Origin: an uncultured Planctomycetota bacterium
GTDB lineage: Bacteria; Planctomycetota; Phycisphaerae; SM23-33
Assembly: GCA_903892515.1 (NCBI GenBank)
Contig: CAITIS010000029.1
Location: 1-64,000, forward strand
Reading direction: 5' to 3'
Length of the DNA: 64,000 bases
The notes beneath the pieces were generated by a model, which was not told the origin of the DNA, made no database searches, and worked only from the letters and a program-made list of their open reading frames with translations. A program made the position numbers and the translations under genes. Of this stretch, positions 57,536 to 64,000 are shown in pieces. Numbering within the stretch: the first letter of the stretch is position 1; the number at the start of each line of letters is the position of its first letter.

Positions 57536-57651
57536 GGTGACACGGGCGTCTCGCCCGTGCGTGCCACGGCCGTCTCGGCCGTGATCGCGTGAAACCATGG
57601 GCGAGACGCCCATGACACGCATGGCCGAGACGGCCATGTCACGTTGTGAAC
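57536..57651. repeat. Family A element, double-module copy, inside the efflux operon
   Basis: Four palindromes: ACGGGCGTCTCGCCCGT, ACGGCCGTCTCGGCCGT, ATGGGCGAGACGCCCAT and ATGGCCGAGACGGCCAT, bounded by GTGAC...GTCAC. It occupies the tolC-adaptor junction. Confidence 0.9.
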
Positions 57652-57663
57652 CGGCTTTGTGAT

Positions 57664-59163
57664 TCATGGTAACACTCCTTGCAGAACAGGCAGTGAGGTC
57701 GGCTGTGATGCGGCTTGGCTCGTCGCCTGCGATGTCGGCTGGCTCGCCGGTTGCGTCGCGGGCTGGGTCAGCGGCTCTTCGGGCAGTACGGCCGCTTCGA
57801 GCTGGTGCCAGGCCACGAAATACTCGGTCTCGCTCTGATCCAGCAGCGTGGCCTGCGTGGTCAGGTCGGCCAAGGCGCGGGCCGCGCCCGATTCGCTTTC
57901 GATGCCCTCGCGGTACAAGCTGATGACGCGGTTCAAGGCCGCTCGGCGCGACCTGTCCAGCACCTGGGCGGCCTGAACGGTCTCGTACGCGTTGGCGACT
58001 TGCAGGGCCGAGAAGTCCACTTCGTACAAAACGCCCAGCATCACCAGCAGCGACTGGGCCTTCTGGACGTCGGTCTCGCGCTGGGCCATCTGGTACCGCC
58101 AGATCGAGGCGGTCGAATCCAGCAGCGAGTGCGTCACTTGGAAGCCGCCCAGGAAAAAGGCCGGGTTGACCGCGCCCAGCAGGTTGGACCAGTTGAAGCT
58201 GGCCGTCAAATCCAGGTGCGGGAAGAATTCCGACGCCTGGCGGCGCACGTCGCTGGCGGCGATTTGTCGCTCCAGATCCTGCACATACAGCTCAGGCCGG
58301 GCCACCAGCGATCGCTCTTCCCAGCCCTTCACGTCCTGCTCGGTGGGCTGCGACGGCAGCGGCGGCAGGTCGGAGATGATCGAAAAGTCCACTTCCGGCG
58401 GCAGGGACATCAACTGCGACAGCACGAGGTGTGTCTGGCGGACGCTGTTCTTGGCCTGGGCCAGGTCCAGCCCGGCCTGGGCCACGGCGGCTTCGACCTG
58501 CGCGGTATCGGCCGGCACGCTCAACTGCTCGCGCTCCAGGCTGCGAGCGCTCTTGAGGACCTGCTCGGCCGCCTGGTATGCGATGTCCGCCAACTGTCGC
58601 TGGCGAATCGCCCCGGCGTGCCGCGTGTAGGCAATCCTCACGTCGCGCCGCAGCAACTGCTCGGCGCGCTGAATCGTCAGGTATTCCTGCTTCTTGCCAT
58701 CGACGGCCATGCGGTAGGAATAGTACGTCAGGCCAAAGTCCAGCACCGGCAACACCGCCTGCACGGCCAGGTTGCGCGTGTACTGGTTGTTGATCGTCGT
58801 GGCCACCGAACTGCCCGTGCCGGTGGGCGTGAGAACCCGGTTGGGGTTGCTTCGCTCCTGCTCGTTGTAGTTGAGGCTGAAGTTCGGCAGCCCCGTCACC
58901 AGCGACAGCGCCACCTTGTCGTCCTGCAACCGGTAGGTCAGGTTCTGCACGCTGAGGTTCAGGCTGTTAGCCAGGGCCAGGTTCTCGCACTGCCCCATCG
59001 TCAGCGGCCTGGCGGGGTCGATGTTCACCTGCTTGGCCAGGTCGATGAGATACGTTTTGAAACGGGCGTTCTCCTCGGCCCGCGGAACGTTCGGGGCCGA
59101 GCACCCGCCCAGCACGGCCAGGGCGGCGGCGGTCAGTATCGTAATAAATGCACGCCAACGCAT
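57664..59163 (-). CDS. TolC-family outer-membrane efflux channel lipoprotein with Q/P/S/T-rich tail
   Basis: The 499-residue channel partner of the RND pump. The N-terminus MRWRAFITILTAAALAVLGG followed by C is a lipoprotein signal (LGGC). The two internally repeated halves of the OEP domain are visible: MGQCENLALANSLNLSVQNL ... LDLAQAKNSVRQTHLVLSQL and the second around RPELYVQDLERQIAASDVRR ... VANAYETVQAAQVLDRSRRA. The last 35 residues (TQPATQPASQPTSQATSQA) are a degenerate Q-P-[TS] repeat not found in typical TolC. It overlaps or abuts tetR (ends 59166) by three bases, consistent with one operon. The start at 59163 is supported by the signal sequence. Confidence 0.92.
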   Translation of the reverse strand: MRWRAFITILTAAALAVLGGCSAPNVPRAEENARFKTYLIDLAKQVNIDPARPLTMGQCENLALANSLNLSVQNLTYRLQDDKVALSLVTGLPNFSLNYNEQERSNPNRVLTPTGTGSSVATTINNQYTRNLAVQAVLPVLDFGLTYYSYRMAVDGKKQEYLTIQRAEQLLRRDVRIAYTRHAGAIRQRQLADIAYQAAEQVLKSARSLEREQLSVPADTAQVEAAVAQAGLDLAQAKNSVRQTHLVLSQLMSLPPEVDFSIISDLPPLPSQPTEQDVKGWEERSLVARPELYVQDLERQIAASDVRRQASEFFPHLDLTASFNWSNLLGAVNPAFFLGGFQVTHSLLDSTASIWRYQMAQRETDVQKAQSLLVMLGVLYEVDFSALQVANAYETVQAAQVLDRSRRAALNRVISLYREGIESESGAARALADLTTQATLLDQSETEYFVAWHQLEAAVLPEEPLTQPATQPASQPTSQATSQAASQPTSLPVLQGVLP

Positions 59164-59165
59164 AC

Positions 59166-59792
59166 TTATGCCCCGCCCACGATTCCGCCGGTAATGAGTC
59201 CCCACACCACGCGGAGTTTTTCCTGCACGTCGGGGACCGGGTCGACCATCGCGAGCTGTTCGATGAAACTGAAGATGACCACGTCGAGGAATTCGTCCAG
59301 CGTCTCAGCCGGGATGTCCTTGCGTACCAGGCCCAGCTCCTGCGCCTTGCGCAGCTGCTCGATGGAGTAGCGCGACATCTCGGCGTGCTCGGTGTGGCCC
59401 ATCTCCAGCAGCTTGACGCGGAGGGCGCGGTTGCGCATCGGCAGGGCGGTCAGCGCCACCTGGAAGAACAGCTTGTTCTCCTGGCCGAAGCGGAAGCAGG
59501 CGAGAATGCCCAGGCGAATCTTCTCCAGCGGATTGTCCGAGCCGTCCATGGCCGCACGCGTGCACTCAAACAGCGTCGTCATGTGACGGTTGATGATGGC
59601 CTCGAAGAGGTCCTGCTTGCTCTTGAAGTAGAGGTAGAACGTGCCCGGGGCACAGCCGGTCTCTGAGGCGATCTGCTGCATGGTGACCTTGTCGTAGCCA
59701 TACTTGAGCATGGCCTTCTCGGCCGCATCCAGCAGCGCCTGCGCCGTGGCCGCATGCAGACGATCACGCAAATTGGCGGGTTGAGGGTCCAT
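59166..59792 (-). CDS. TetR/AcrR-family repressor, first gene of the efflux operon
   Basis: The 208-residue regulator has an N-terminal helix-turn-helix (ALLDAAEKAMLKYGYDKVTM, QQIASETGCAPGTFYLYFKS then KQDLFEAIINR, with the family signature FYLYFKSK) and a helical ligand-binding C-terminal domain. It heads the minus-strand operon tetR-tolC-adaptor-pump and has a palindromic site just upstream, so autorepression relieved by a drug ligand is the simple model. The inducer is unknown. Confidence 0.95.
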   Translation of the reverse strand: MDPQPANLRDRLHAATAQALLDAAEKAMLKYGYDKVTMQQIASETGCAPGTFYLYFKSKQDLFEAIINRHMTTLFECTRAAMDGSDNPLEKIRLGILACFRFGQENKLFFQVALTALPMRNRALRVKLLEMGHTEHAEMSRYSIEQLRKAQELGLVRKDIPAETLDEFLDVVIFSFIEQLAMVDPVPDVQEKLRVVWGLITGGIVGGA

Positions 59793-59805
59793 ATGGGAAA
59801 GGATA

Positions 59806-59826
59806 ACACTGAATGGCGTTCAGTGT
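59806..59826. promoter_or_regulatory. Palindromic operator ACACTGAAnnnnnTTCAGTGT upstream of tetR
   Basis: Perfect eight-base arms around TGGCG, 14 bases before the tetR start codon: the expected size and place for a TetR dimer site controlling the efflux operon. Confidence 0.75.
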
Positions 59827-59955
59827 AACGAACAATATTCAGAATAATGAAGTAACTTCACTGGGGAGAATGGCGCAAGAATAGGGCGGGCAGTATCTTC
59901 GGGATACTTCTCCAAATGGTGCGGTTCGCCGGCGCTATGTTTGGCTCGGCAGCCG

Positions 59956-60537
59956 TTAGACCAGGTCGCACGCCTCGGGCGGCATCCAGTGGGCGTCCTG
60001 ATCCTTCCACTTGACGTTGCAGCCAATGGGATTGGTGACCTCCACGGGCGGCTTCTGACCGGCCAGAAGGGCATCCAGGGCGGCCTGGAGGTCGTGCTGG
60101 CTGGCCTTGGAGGCGTCGTACGGATTGTCGTCCATGCGTCCGGTGTAGCGGAGCTTGCGTTGGGCGTCGAAGACGTAGAAGTGGGGCGTGCGCAGCGCGC
60201 CATAGGCCAAGGCGACGGCCTGGCTTTCGTCGCGCAGGTACGGGAAGGCGAAGGCCTTTTCGCGGGCGCGGACCTGCATCTTCTCGAAGGAGTCGTCGGG
60301 GTGGTTCTTGTCTTCGTTGGCGTTGATGGCCACGAAGGCCACGCCCTTGGGTTGGTACGCGCGGGCCAGGGCGATGAGGCGGTCCTCCGAGCCGATAGCG
60401 GCTGGGCAGTGATTGCAGGTGAACGCCACCACCAGCAACTTGGACTTGGCAAAGTTGGCCAGGCCGTGGTTCTTGCCGTCCACGCCGGGTAAGTCAAAGT
60501 CAGGAGCCGCCGCACCGAGTGAAAGCGTAAAGGCCAT
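59956..60537 (-). CDS. Thioredoxin-like (redoxin) family protein
   Basis: A 193-residue peroxiredoxin/AhpC-TSA-like fold. MAFTLSLGAAAPDFDLPGVD then GKNHGLANFA is the standard redoxin start; VVAFTCNHCPAAIGSEDRLI carries a CxxC (C41, C44) typical of the 'thioredoxin family protein' group found beside oxidoreductases. Downstream GVAFVAINANEDKNHPDDSF and TPHFYVFDAQRKLRYTGRMD then DNP complete the fold. No signal peptide, so cytoplasmic. RBS AAGGAAA. It precedes the aldo/keto reductase on the same strand but is separated from it by a repeat block. Confidence 0.88.
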   Translation of the reverse strand: MAFTLSLGAAAPDFDLPGVDGKNHGLANFAKSKLLVVAFTCNHCPAAIGSEDRLIALARAYQPKGVAFVAINANEDKNHPDDSFEKMQVRAREKAFAFPYLRDESQAVALAYGALRTPHFYVFDAQRKLRYTGRMDDNPYDASKASQHDLQAALDALLAGQKPPVEVTNPIGCNVKWKDQDAHWMPPEACDLV

Positions 60538-60563
60538 TTGAGTTTCCTTGTTTCTGTAACGGC

Positions 60564-60668
60564 GATACTCGATATTCGATATCAGATATTAGATATTCGA
60601 TATTAGGAAGGGCCCGTGCTGCTGACTGACAGGTCTTCCTAATATCTGATATAAAATATCCAATATCT
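60564..60668. repeat. Mirrored words GATATTCGATATCAGATATTAG ... CTAATATCTGATATAAAATATC
   Basis: Same vocabulary and mirror layout as 45629-45724. Its last word overlaps the TAG stop codon of the aldo/keto reductase gene. Confidence 0.85.
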
Positions 60669-61554
60669 ATGTAAAAAGCGGCTCCACTTGCGTGGCCAAT
60701 TCGCCGGCCTGCTGCATCTCCGCCGGCGAGAGTGGCTGGAATCTACTGGCGATATCGACCGCCAGCCAGAACAACTCCTCTTCGCCCGGCGAGATGGCCG
60801 TCGTGACGTTCTGGCTGAGCGTAAAACGCAGGGCCAGTTCAGCCTCTTTGGGCTGCCACACCGGTTCGTACCAGCACTTGTCGAAACGCTTGCGCTCGGG
60901 GCACTCCTTGGGCCAGGGCTGCTTGGCCAGGGCCTTTAAGGCCAGTACGGTCACGCCGTCCTGCTGGGCCTGCTTCAGCAATGCCGGGCCGAAGTCGCCC
61001 TTGAAGAATGAGCCCAGGCTGATCGGGAAGAGCACCGAATCGAAGTGGAATCGCGCCATGGCCGCCATGGCCGCCTGCTGGCTGTGGGCGGAAAAGCCCA
61101 GGTGTCGCACCTGCCCGGATTTTCTGGCCGCGATGAACGTCTCCATGGCCCCGCCCTTGGCGAAGGCGACGTCGACGTCCTTTTCGATACTGTTCAGGGC
61201 GTGCAGTTGGTACAGGTCGAGGTAGTCGGTGCGGAGATACTCCAGCGACTGCTTCAGTTCCGCTGCGGCCCCGGAGGCATCCCGGCAGGTCGTCTTGCAA
61301 GCCAAGAAGCACTCCTTGCGGAAGGGTTCGAGGGCCGGGCCCAGATGTTGCTGGGCGTCGCCATACGTCGGGGCGACATCGAAGTAATTCACGCCGCGCT
61401 CAACGGCCGATGCCACCACGCGGTTGGCGTGATCCTGCTGGGCGTTCATGACGACGATGCCGCCGAAACCGACAATGGACACGGGAATCCGTTGCGGCCC
61501 ATATGGCCGGCGGGGGAGCGACGCGGCGTTTGACTGCTTTACATTGTCGGCCAT
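60667..61554 (-). CDS. Aldo/keto reductase
   Basis: The 295-residue NAD(P)H-dependent TIM barrel starts at ATG 61554 after AGGAG. Motifs: VNYFDVAPTYGDAQQHLGPA (catalytic Asp and Tyr), FLACKTTCRDASGAAAELKQ then SLEYLRTDYLDLYQLHALNS (catalytic Lys region and His), RHLGFSAHSQQAAMAAMARF and LPISLGSFFKGDFGP. The TYGDAQQHLGP and KTTxRD segments place it with the YhdN/tas-like group lacking a clear substrate. Length is slightly short because the C-terminal NADP loop is reduced. Confidence 0.88.
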   Translation of the reverse strand: MADNVKQSNAASLPRRPYGPQRIPVSIVGFGGIVVMNAQQDHANRVVASAVERGVNYFDVAPTYGDAQQHLGPALEPFRKECFLACKTTCRDASGAAAELKQSLEYLRTDYLDLYQLHALNSIEKDVDVAFAKGGAMETFIAARKSGQVRHLGFSAHSQQAAMAAMARFHFDSVLFPISLGSFFKGDFGPALLKQAQQDGVTVLALKALAKQPWPKECPERKRFDKCWYEPVWQPKEAELALRFTLSQNVTTAISPGEEELFWLAVDIASRFQPLSPAEMQQAGELATQVEPLFT

Positions 61555-61638
61555 TTCAACTCCTGCGTTGATTTGCGAAGGTGGGCCTGGCAAACGGCGC
61601 TCGACCCAGCCTGCTTCCGCACTCTACGGGGCGTACTC

Positions 61639-62637
61639 CTACTGCGCCACCTGCACCAGCAGTTTACCGAAGTTCCGTCCGCTGAACAGGCCGATGAACG
61701 CTTCGGCGGCGTTTCCCAGCCCGTTCACGACGTGCTCGCGGTACTTAAGCTTGCCCTGCCCGAGCCAGCCCGATACGTCGCGCATGAAGGCCGCACGGCG
61801 GTCCGGGTGGTCCGAGACGATCATGCCTTGTATCCTTGCCCGCTTGACCAGCACCGGCATCAGGTCCGGGCCGTGGGGGAATTCGGTGGCGTTGTATTCG
61901 CTGATCAGGCCAACCAGCGGAATCCGCGCGCCGGTGTTGATCAGGCGCAAGACCATCTCCAGCGTCGGGCCAGCCACGTTGTCGAAGTACACGTCGATGC
62001 CGTTGGGACAGGCCCGCTTCAACGCCCGCAGCTGCGTCTTGTAGTTGACGCAGGCGTCGAAGCCCAGTTCCTCGACGACGTAGCGGCACTTCTCGTCGCT
62101 GCCGGCGGTGCCGACGGCGCGGCAGCCCTTGATCTTGGCGATCTGCCCGACGACCGATCCGACCGCGCCGGCCGCCGCTGAAACCACGACCGTCTCGCCC
62201 GGTTGCGGCAGGCCGATATCCAGCAGGCCCACGTACGCGGTCATGCCCGGCATGCCCAGCACGCCCAGGTAATAGCTCAGCGGAAAGGGGGCTTGGGGAA
62301 GCTTCTGCAGGGCCGAGGCGTCGGAGATGGCGTACTCCTGCCAGCCGTCATAGCCCAGGACACAGTCGCCGGGGTGGAATTGCGGGCTCTTGGATTCGAC
62401 CACCTTGCTGACCGTGCCGCCGCACATCACGCCGCCCACCGGCGTGGGATCGGCGTAGCTCTTCATGCCGCTCATGCGCCCGCGCATGTACGGGTCGAGT
62501 GAGAGAAAGAGCGTCTGGCACAGCACTTGGCCATCCGCTGGCTGGAGGATAGGCGTGGCGACGACTTCAAAGTTATCCGGCGTGGGCAACCCCATCGGTC
62601 GGCAGCGCAGCAGCACCTGCGTGTTCATGTTGGCCAT
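61639..62637 (-). CDS. NADP-dependent MDR oxidoreductase (CurA / leukotriene B4 dehydrogenase-like)
   Basis: The 332-residue zinc-free medium-chain reductase starts at ATG 62637 after AAGGAG. LSLDPYMRGRMSGMKSYADP, VGGVMCGGTVSKVVESKSPQ, LGMPGMTAYVGLLDIGLPQP and VVVSAAAGAVGSVVGQIAKI then KGCRAVGTAGSDEKC match alkenal/one oxidoreductases such as E. coli CurA. The nucleotide site AAAGAVGS (GxGxxG-like) and the YFDNVAGPTLEMVLRLINTG segment are intact. It reduces alpha,beta-unsaturated carbonyls, consistent with a detoxification cluster with the adjacent reductase and redoxin. Confidence 0.9.
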   Translation of the reverse strand: MANMNTQVLLRCRPMGLPTPDNFEVVATPILQPADGQVLCQTLFLSLDPYMRGRMSGMKSYADPTPVGGVMCGGTVSKVVESKSPQFHPGDCVLGYDGWQEYAISDASALQKLPQAPFPLSYYLGVLGMPGMTAYVGLLDIGLPQPGETVVVSAAAGAVGSVVGQIAKIKGCRAVGTAGSDEKCRYVVEELGFDACVNYKTQLRALKRACPNGIDVYFDNVAGPTLEMVLRLINTGARIPLVGLISEYNATEFPHGPDLMPVLVKRARIQGMIVSDHPDRRAAFMRDVSGWLGQGKLKYREHVVNGLGNAAEAFIGLFSGRNFGKLLVQVAQ

Positions 62638-62689
62638 GGCATCTCCTTGGCAGATGCTCTCAGTGTAGTGAGCTTGGACTCGCCTATCC

Positions 62690-62768
62690 AGAAGGTCATA
62701 GGTCATAGGTCATAGATCGTAGGGCGTAGGGAATAGGGCGTAGGGAATAGGGAGTAGGGAGTAGGGCG
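62690..62768. repeat. Tandem words AGGTCATAGGTCATAGGTCATAG ... AGGGAATAGGG
   Basis: Seven-base degenerate words GGTCATA then GGGAATA/GGGAGTA directly upstream of the MDR gene; the same vocabulary as 26153 and 34022. Confidence 0.8.
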
Positions 62769-62781
62769 CCGGATGCCGGGT

Positions 62782-62853
62782 GCCACGGCTGCGGCGTTCA
62801 GCAGCCGTGCGGCGTTCATCGCACACCTGCATACACCGCAGGTGTGGCACCCC
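62782..62853. repeat. Family K repeat, left copy
   Basis: CCACGGCTGCGGCGTTCAGC then AGCCGTGCGGCGTTC and CACACCTGC...GCAGGTGTGG. A second copy at 63938-64000 lies in the same orientation, so the two flank arsM. Confidence 0.8.
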
Positions 62854-62870
62854 GCAAAAACGAAATGCAG

Positions 62871-62906
62871 GGTGGCATGGTTACGCTTTCGTTGGCGTAA
62901 CCATGT
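62871..62906. repeat. Family D hairpin, covarying copy
   Basis: GGTGGCATGGTTACGCTTTC then GTTGGCGTAACCATGTT: TTACG/CGTAA replaces TCACG/CGTGA of the other copies. Confidence 0.85.
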
Positions 62907-62944
62907 TCGACCGTCCCGCGTGGAGAACCTCTGCCTCGCGAGAA

Positions 62945-62985
62945 GCCGGGTGCCATGCTTCCGCGCTGTTGCGGAAGCATGTCGG
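62945..62985. repeat. Family J hairpin
   Basis: GTGCCATGCTTCCGCGCTGT then TGCGGAAGCATGTCGGG. Confidence 0.7.
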
Positions 62986-63048
62986 GCATGCTTGGGCACA
63001 AGACGCAGAAGCAGGGCACCTGGCGGATGCTGCCCATGCCCCGCAATC

Positions 63049-63825
63049 TCAGCCTTTCACGGCCAGTACCGTAATGCTGGCGGCCACGCCTTCGAGCACG
63101 TCGGCGGCGTTGCACGTGATGGGGTCATCGCCGGCCTGCGAGGAGCGGTACGTCTGATCGCTCAGAATCTGAACGTCGGCAAAGCCAGCTTGGCGAATGG
63201 CCTCGATGTATTGCTCGCGCAGCAGGGCACCGGCCACGCAGGCGGCGTAAAGTCCCGCGTCCTCGCGGGCCGATGCCGGCAGCGGGCGGTTGAGCACGAT
63301 GTCGCTGACGATCATCTTGCCCCCGCCGCGCAGCACGCGATGCGCCTCGCGAAACACCTGCGGCTTGTCGGGCGAGAGATTGATGACGCAGTTGGAAATC
63401 ACCACGTCCACGCTCGCATCGGGCAAGGGCAGTTGCTCGATCTTGCCCTCGCGGAAGTCCACGTTGGTCAGCCCGGTGGTGCGGGCAAACTGGGCGGCGT
63501 TCTTGCGGGCCAGCGTCAGCATCTCGGGCGTCATGTCCACGCCGATGGCCTTGCCGTTGCGGCCGACCTTTTGCGCGGCCAGGAACACGTCCTTGCCCGC
63601 GCCGCTGCCCAAATCCAGCACGGTCTGTCCTTTCTCGATGAGCCCGAAGGCCAGCGGATTGCCGCACGAGAGCCCCAGTTCGGATGCCGGCACAGGATGG
63701 TCAGGCACGGTATAGGGCTTCTTGTCGCAGCACGACGCCTTGGGGCGGCAGCAGCCCGACTGCTTGCGGGCGACCTCGGCGTACGCGTCCTGAACCAGCT
63801 TGTGCGTCTTGTCGGCCGATGTCAT
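63049..63825 (-). CDS. arsM: Arsenite S-adenosylmethionine methyltransferase (ArsM)
   Basis: The 258-residue enzyme methylates As(III). Cysteines at the expected places: CC at 25-26 and 32-33 (QSGCCRPKASCCDKK), C54 in GLSCGNPLAF, C146 in ISNCVINLSP and C196 in YAACVAGAL, matching the arsenic-binding cysteines of known ArsM. The SAM motif DLGSGAGKDVFLAAQKVG (71-88) follows. The start has RBS AAGGGAG. No arsR, arsB or arsC is next to it, so it stands alone, flanked by direct Family K repeats. Confidence 0.92.
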   Translation of the reverse strand: MTSADKTHKLVQDAYAEVARKQSGCCRPKASCCDKKPYTVPDHPVPASELGLSCGNPLAFGLIEKGQTVLDLGSGAGKDVFLAAQKVGRNGKAIGVDMTPEMLTLARKNAAQFARTTGLTNVDFREGKIEQLPLPDASVDVVISNCVINLSPDKPQVFREAHRVLRGGGKMIVSDIVLNRPLPASAREDAGLYAACVAGALLREQYIEAIRQAGFADVQILSDQTYRSSQAGDDPITCNAADVLEGVAASITVLAVKG

Positions 63826-63893
63826 GCGTGACTCCCTTGTTTGTTAGTGTCTCGCGATGTCGTTTCGCGAATTCGTTGTGCGGACTCGTTGTG

Positions 63894-63918
63894 GTGGCAC
63901 AGCCGCCCTCGGCTGTGG
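63894..63918. repeat. Family B hairpin, inverted
   Basis: GTGGCACAGCCGCCCTCGGC then TGTG, in the arsM upstream region. Confidence 0.75.
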
Positions 63919-63937
63919 GTGTTTCCTGACAGGCAAC

Positions 63938-64000
63938 CACGGCTGCGGTGTTCAGCAGCCGTGCGTCTCGTCGCACACCCGCACACGCCGCAGGTGTGGC
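63938..64000. repeat. Family K repeat, right copy (cut by window end)
   Basis: CCACGGCTGCGGTGTTCAGC then AGCCGTGCGTCTC...GCAGGTGTGGC, a direct copy of 62782-62853. Confidence 0.8.

Noticed and set aside
56306-57667. Long form of the RND adaptor starting at 57667 in an ATGA overlap with tolC
   Set aside because: The added 45 residues are a translation of the Family A repeat and precede a clear signal peptide, so the overlap is likely coincidental; it cannot be fully excluded.

Overview
The window is 64 kb of GC-rich bacterial chromosome, most likely from a planctomycete (Planctomycetota, possibly Phycisphaerae). The case rests on a 1616-residue surface protein that opens with the planctomycete LEPRMLLSG motif, five secreted proteins ending in PEP-CTERM tails, and three secreted proteins carrying near-identical dockerin-type calcium repeats. 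The rest is ordinary bacterial housekeeping (ribBA, pgsA, rsmH, dnaN, mcsAB, HU, one tRNA-Arg). The species cannot be named from this sequence alone.

Layout. 1-9.2 kb: edge of an IS630 transposase, ribBA, pgsA, a TIM-barrel hydrolase-like protein, two divergent secreted proteins and two translationally coupled cysteine-cluster proteins. 9.2-23.2 kb: HU-like protein, the giant LEPR/lamin-tail/CotH/dockerin protein, PEP-CTERM proteins, a DUF4091-like glycosidase, a GH20 hexosaminidase and a YihY/BrkB membrane protein. 23.5-31.3 kb: tRNA-Arg(CCT), rsmH, cupin, rubrerythrin, a PEP-CTERM beta-helix protein, a Nif3 protein and an orphan hydrogenase-maturation-protease-like protein. 31.6-41.1 kb: HEAT-repeat protein, PTPS/QueD-like protein, mcsA-mcsB, flavodoxin, DegT aminotransferase, anchored thioredoxin-like protein, dnaN. 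41.3-52.9 kb: PH-like membrane protein, alkaline-phosphatase-family lipoprotein, an alpha-oxoamine synthase followed by an NAD epimerase/reductase (a possible sphingoid-base pair), MATE exporter, AGE-like barrel protein, small membrane protein and lipoprotein, and a secreted M64 metallopeptidase. 53-59.8 kb: a self-contained tetR-tolC-adaptor-RND efflux operon on the minus strand, with a clear palindromic operator. 59.9-64 kb: redoxin, aldo/keto reductase, MDR oxidoreductase and ArsM arsenite methyltransferase.

The most unusual feature is not a gene. Almost every intergenic gap, even inside operons, carries small palindromic or mirror-image repeat elements. I can separate at least ten families. 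Several show compensatory base changes between copies, and others are degenerate tandem 'words' on one side of a spacer with their reverse complement on the other. They generate spurious ORFs, abut stop codons and ribosome binding sites, and in one case appear to supply the C-terminus of a protein. They behave like a population of short non-autonomous elements or structured RNA modules maintained genome-wide.
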